Assembly: GCA_002340325.1 (NCBI GenBank)
Contig: DDLV01000095.1
Coordinates: forward strand, 23,296-87,295
Direction: 5' to 3'
From: Glaciecola sp. UBA2563
GTDB taxonomy: Bacteria > Pseudomonadota > Gammaproteobacteria > Enterobacterales > Alteromonadaceae
DNA length: 64,000 bases
Position 1 is the first letter of the stretch. Each line of letters starts with the position of its first letter. A program made the translations under genes and the position numbers. The notes under the pieces were generated by a model. The model ran no database searches. It was given only the letters and a program-made list of their open reading frames with translations, and was not told where the DNA came from. This document shows, in pieces, positions 62,437-64,000 of the stretch.

Positions 62437-63801
62437 TTATTTACCGGTGCCGGTCTGCATAAAATCGGCTGTTGCCAATTGGCGGGCAATAGGTAATAAA
62501 TAATGCTTTTTGAATTCCTTGTCTGCTGTTCCAAACCATACCATCACCATATTTCTTGCAGGGGATATGTATAACCCCTGTCCTGAGAATCCATCCTTGT
62601 ACAAATCGCCATCTGACCATATTAAGTCCCACTGCCATTTGCTGTGACTCGGTAGGTCACCATTAAACAGTCTGTCAAAACCAGTAACACGTCGCTCTGG
62701 AAATTCGGCATCTCCTATTAATTTTAGATCTGTTAAATGCGTTTCAGGCATGATGCTCCATTTACTCTCAGACTTTAGATATAAAAGCCCAAACCTGGCT
62801 ACATCCGTCAGTCGGGCACTAATTCCGCCCGAAGAGAATATGTCTCCTGCACTATTGTGAATTATCAAGGCATCTGCTTCCGCACCCATCGGTTTCCATA
62901 AAGACTCAGATAGCGTCAGATGTAATGGTTGATTGGTAATGGCTTCAATAATTTTGCCAACTACCAGCGTGTTAACCGAAGCGTATTCAGTTATTAAGCC
63001 AGGGGCGGTTTTAGTTGTAACCGAATTCAGCAATTCGTTGAGCGATGACGGCTTATCTCCACTTTTGGAGAGCAATTCAAATACGGTTTCGAAAGTCTCA
63101 TTGCAATCTTGTCCTTTTTGATTGATAGTGCCATCAATGCAGTCAACACCGGATGCCATATCAACTGCGTGCTGCACTTTTACCTTGTCCCAGACACTGT
63201 TTTTTAGTTCAGGCAAGTAGTGACTAACAGTCCTATGGATCTCAACATGACCTTTGCTTTCTAATTGAGCCAACACGGCAGCAGTCATTACTTTTGTAAC
63301 TGACCAGATAATATGTCGTTGCTCTGGTCCATGGGAGTTGTATTGCTGATAGACTATGTCACCGTCTTTTATTATCAACACGCTGTTTATCCTCGTGTCG
63401 CTTTTCACATACTGGTCAAATGTTTGCTGACTTGAGTGCGGTTCATCAGTAGAAAAAGTTGCCGGTGTAGATGTCGGCATTAGTGCCGAGATTTCCCAAT
63501 CGCGAATGTCTACATTCAGTTTGATGTCTAAAGGCCGGGCCTTGTGGTTAGGAATCGTTACATGAGGGAATAAGCTAGGCATATTCAACCATGCAAATCG
63601 GCTCAAATCTTCACCAAGATAATAGTTGTCCAGAGTAACTTTTTGCAGTCGCAGCTGAAATTGACTGGCAGATTCTAAATGTTGACTGTTATCGGGTGTT
63701 GATGCTTTTGCAGCAGGGATACTAATGAAAAGGATAGAAAGGTATACGAGCGTCATTTTAAAGGACGCTCGAAACTTAAAATAGTTTTGTTTGAAATCCA
63801 T
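62437..63801 (-). CDS. Serine hydrolase, class C beta-lactamase/esterase family
   Basis: 454 residues with an N-terminal signal-like segment (about 13-33). The active-site Ser-x-x-Lys is IWSVTKVMTAAVLA, and the second motif Tyr-x-Asn-like is TEYASVNTLVVG. This fold covers beta-lactamases, DD-peptidases and esterases (6-aminohexanoate-dimer hydrolase type); the sequence GFSGQGLYISPARNMVMVWF is typical of the esterase-like members. The substrate cannot be inferred. It stands alone next to the IS element. Confidence 0.85.
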   Translation of the reverse strand: MDFKQNYFKFRASFKMTLVYLSILFISIPAAKASTPDNSQHLESASQFQLRLQKVTLDNYYLGEDLSRFAWLNMPSLFPHVTIPNHKARPLDIKLNVDIRDWEISALMPTSTPATFSTDEPHSSQQTFDQYVKSDTRINSVLIIKDGDIVYQQYNSHGPEQRHIIWSVTKVMTAAVLAQLESKGHVEIHRTVSHYLPELKNSVWDKVKVQHAVDMASGVDCIDGTINQKGQDCNETFETVFELLSKSGDKPSSLNELLNSVTTKTAPGLITEYASVNTLVVGKIIEAITNQPLHLTLSESLWKPMGAEADALIIHNSAGDIFSSGGISARLTDVARFGLLYLKSESKWSIMPETHLTDLKLIGDAEFPERRVTGFDRLFNGDLPSHSKWQWDLIWSDGDLYKDGFSGQGLYISPARNMVMVWFGTADKEFKKHYLLPIARQLATADFMQTGTGK

Positions 63802-64000
63802 ACACTAACGAAGATGCTGTTGACAGAATTATGAAGAAATAATCTATTTGGTTACGCTAGTACCTGATTACGGATTAAATTAAATTAATTGTGAGCATTA
63901 ACGACATCTCAAAGCGTATCTGACTTCATTAGTAAGTTGGCTGCCTTGGTGCCACCACCTAGACTCAACCTTACTCGGTTTTATGGCGTGTTTGCTCCTA
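63802..64000. other. Right edge of window, no gene seen
   Basis: 199 bp upstream of the serine hydrolase gene. AT-rich, presumably its promoter; no ORF, RNA gene or repeat could be supported. Confidence 0.4.

Overview
The window is chromosomal DNA of a low-to-moderate GC gammaproteobacterium, most likely a marine member of the Alteromonadales (Alteromonadaceae-like). This rests on gene order and protein type: slmA-coaBC / radC / rpmB-rpmG-mutM-coaD, a Wzi-like outer-membrane protein with KdkA and LPS glycosyltransferases, a coxB-coxA-ctaG-coxC-surf1-ctaA-ctaB-sco block, and a large TonB-dependent receptor. No rRNA, tRNA, CRISPR array or prophage was seen.

Layout. 0-6 kb: nucleoid occlusion and CoA synthesis (slmA, coaBC), radC, an LPS GT25 enzyme, ribosomal proteins L28 and L33, mutM and coaD. 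6-11 kb: envelope genes (Wzi family, Kdo kinase, GT4, GT9). 11-18.5 kb: two tandem CSLREA-domain lipoproteins, a predicted beta-propeller lipoprotein, a PadR regulator with its membrane partner, and a nicotinamide riboside pair (pnuC plus a NadR-like kinase) behind a long leader hairpin. 18.6-30 kb: TonB receptor, divergent ilvC/ilvY with an evident operator, an NhaC-type antiporter, a chemoreceptor, a TPR-GGDEF protein, and a two-cysteine DksA paralogue whose promoter carries a perfect Zur-type palindrome. 30-44 kb: Tat/lipoprotein M48 protease, LysR-SDR pair, comM/yifB, ilvE-ilvD-ilvA, a cysteine synthase homologue, plsB and lexA with an SOS box. 44.8-54 kb: cytochrome c oxidase (subunit II fused to cytochrome c) with its haem A and copper assembly genes. 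54-64 kb: accessory region with a probable nonstop-regulated ribosome-rescue gene, a CoA-transferase/GNAT fusion, a CcdAB-type toxin-antitoxin pair abutting a truncated immunity-like gene, a deacetylase head-to-head with a MATE exporter that lacks a standard start codon, a decayed integrase, an IS982-type element with a damaged catalytic site, and a serine hydrolase.

The most notable unexplained signal is a 138-bp dispersed element present twice in opposite orientations, just upstream of rpmB (3538-3675) and of the rescue-factor candidate (53988-54125). Its 68-69 nt core is almost identical and holds two hairpins with GGA loops resembling CsrA/RsmA sites. The flanking 13-nt arms differ completely between copies yet remain self-complementary within each copy, which is what a structured RNA (or hairpin DNA element) under selection for pairing would show. 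Other regulatory leads are the Zur-like box before the DksA paralogue, the intrinsic terminator inside the rescue-factor ORF, and the ribosome-binding-site hairpin before pnuC.
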